Below are positions 32,874 to 33,339 of a stretch of DNA of 33,339 bases, piece by piece. The notes below the pieces were generated by a model that was given only the letters and a program-made list of their open reading frames with translations, was not told where the DNA came from and ran no database searches. Position 1 is the stretch's first letter. The number at the start of each line of letters is the position of its first letter. This stretch comes from Roseateles sp. XES5. Its GTDB lineage: Bacteria > Pseudomonadota > Alphaproteobacteria > Rhizobiales > Rhizobiaceae. A program made the position numbers and the translations under genes. The stretch is taken from assembly GCF_020535545.1 (NCBI RefSeq), contig NZ_CP084757.1, forward strand, positions 1-33,339, in the 5' to 3' direction.

Positions 32874-33263
32874 ATGGTGTACACCTTAGGTGAGGCCGCA
32901 AAAGCGACCGGAAAATCGAAGGCGACAATATCCAAGGCCATAAAAAGTGGGCGAGTTTCTGCGCGCAAGGATGAGTCTGGTACATTTCACATTGATCCAT
33001 CTGAGCTGCACAGGGTTTACCCACCCGCCGTTTCCAGTGAACAGCACGAAACCCAGGTGAACACCCCTGCTAGGACCGACATTGATGGAACTATCAGGGA
33101 GTTACAGGCGCGTCTTGAAGCCGCGCATGAACGCCTATCAGACAAGGAAACGGTCATCGCTGACCTGAAAGAGGATCGAGACCGCTGGCGACAACAGGCT
33201 ACGGCTCTGATCGCAGATCAGAGACCAAAGAAGGGTTTTCTTCATCGGATCTTCGGTGGATGA
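32874..33263 (+). CDS. HTH/coiled-coil plasmid protein
   Basis: A 129-aa protein. The N-terminal 50 residues form a MerR/excisionase-like helix-turn-helix (YTLGEAAKATGKSKATISKAIKSGRVSARKDESGTFHIDPSEL). A linker follows, then a coiled coil (residues about 70-110, IRELQARLEAAHERLSDKETVIADLKEDRDRW) and a short C-terminal GFLHRIFGG tail. Proteins of this design are frequently encoded just downstream of RPA-type rep genes on alphaproteobacterial plasmids, and probably bind plasmid DNA in replication control or maintenance. The start ATG 32874 has AGGA upstream. Before transposon 4 inserted, it lay about 70 bp after rep and was possibly co-transcribed with it; the insertion now separates them. Confidence 0.8.
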   Translation: MVYTLGEAAKATGKSKATISKAIKSGRVSARKDESGTFHIDPSELHRVYPPAVSSEQHETQVNTPARTDIDGTIRELQARLEAAHERLSDKETVIADLKEDRDRWRQQATALIADQRPKKGFLHRIFGG

Positions 33264-33339
33264 CTACACCCAGTGTTCGCAGGACCGGCAGTCTCTCGGC
33301 GGGATCAATGCGTTTCCAGACGATGTTCTGGAGATGATT
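33264..33339. other. Right edge, nothing assigned
   Basis: The last 76 bases hold no complete gene or recognisable signal. Confidence 0.5.

Overview
The window looks like part of a GC-rich plasmid from an alphaproteobacterium. The evidence is an iteron-controlled RPA-type initiator (27444-28412), a ParA plus ribbon-helix-helix partition operon, a Ti/MOBQ-type relaxase with a matching nic-like origin of transfer, a TraD/TraG-like pair, and a soluble PAS chemoreceptor next to an HD-GYP protein. No rRNA, tRNA or CRISPR was seen. The host genus cannot be fixed from the sequence.

Layout. 1-461: a low-GC, both-ends-truncated reading frame on the minus strand with a PD-(D/E)XK-like nuclease motif. 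462-4285: complete Tn3-family element 1 (divergent tnpR/tnpA, 49-bp inverted ends). 4286-7118: minus-strand maintenance operon in the order SprT-like metalloprotein, ParA, ribbon-helix-helix partner, RelE/HigB-like toxin, HTH antitoxin; the gene junctions carry strictly 8-bp-phased CATG arrays. 7120-9393: HTH replication-type protein, a second small ribbon-helix-helix protein, and a stand-alone serine resolvase with two 28-bp res-like subsites. 9588-12609: signalling cassette (double-PAS chemoreceptor, 74-aa protein, HD-GYP protein). 12658-20887: mobilisation region, with DUF6118-like protein and TraA relaxase leftward from an oriT near 17040, and NYN-LOTUS protein, TraD-like protein, TraG coupling protein and a nucleotidyltransferase-HEPN protein rightward. 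20896-21018: a hairpin and a second 8-bp-phased array (ATTC core). 21019-24827: Tn3-family element 2, abutting the 5'-deleted tnpA of a third element (24828-26891). 26892-28412: membrane-protein remnant, iteron origin and rep. 28401-32740: Tn3-family element 4, inserted in the 3' end of rep with a perfect 5-bp target duplication; the severed rep tail lies at 32741-32800. 32874-33263: HTH/coiled-coil protein.

How the parts work together. The backbone covers replication (iterons plus Rep), partition and stability (ParA, ribbon-helix-helix protein, phased arrays, toxin-antitoxin, resolvase with res) and transfer (oriT, relaxase, coupling protein). No mating-pair-formation genes are present here, so the plasmid is either mobilisable only or has them outside the window. 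The most interesting unexplained structure is the family of 8-bp-phased arrays. They look like binding platforms for the ribbon-helix-helix protein, which would let one protein act as centromere binder and as repressor of the whole maintenance operon.
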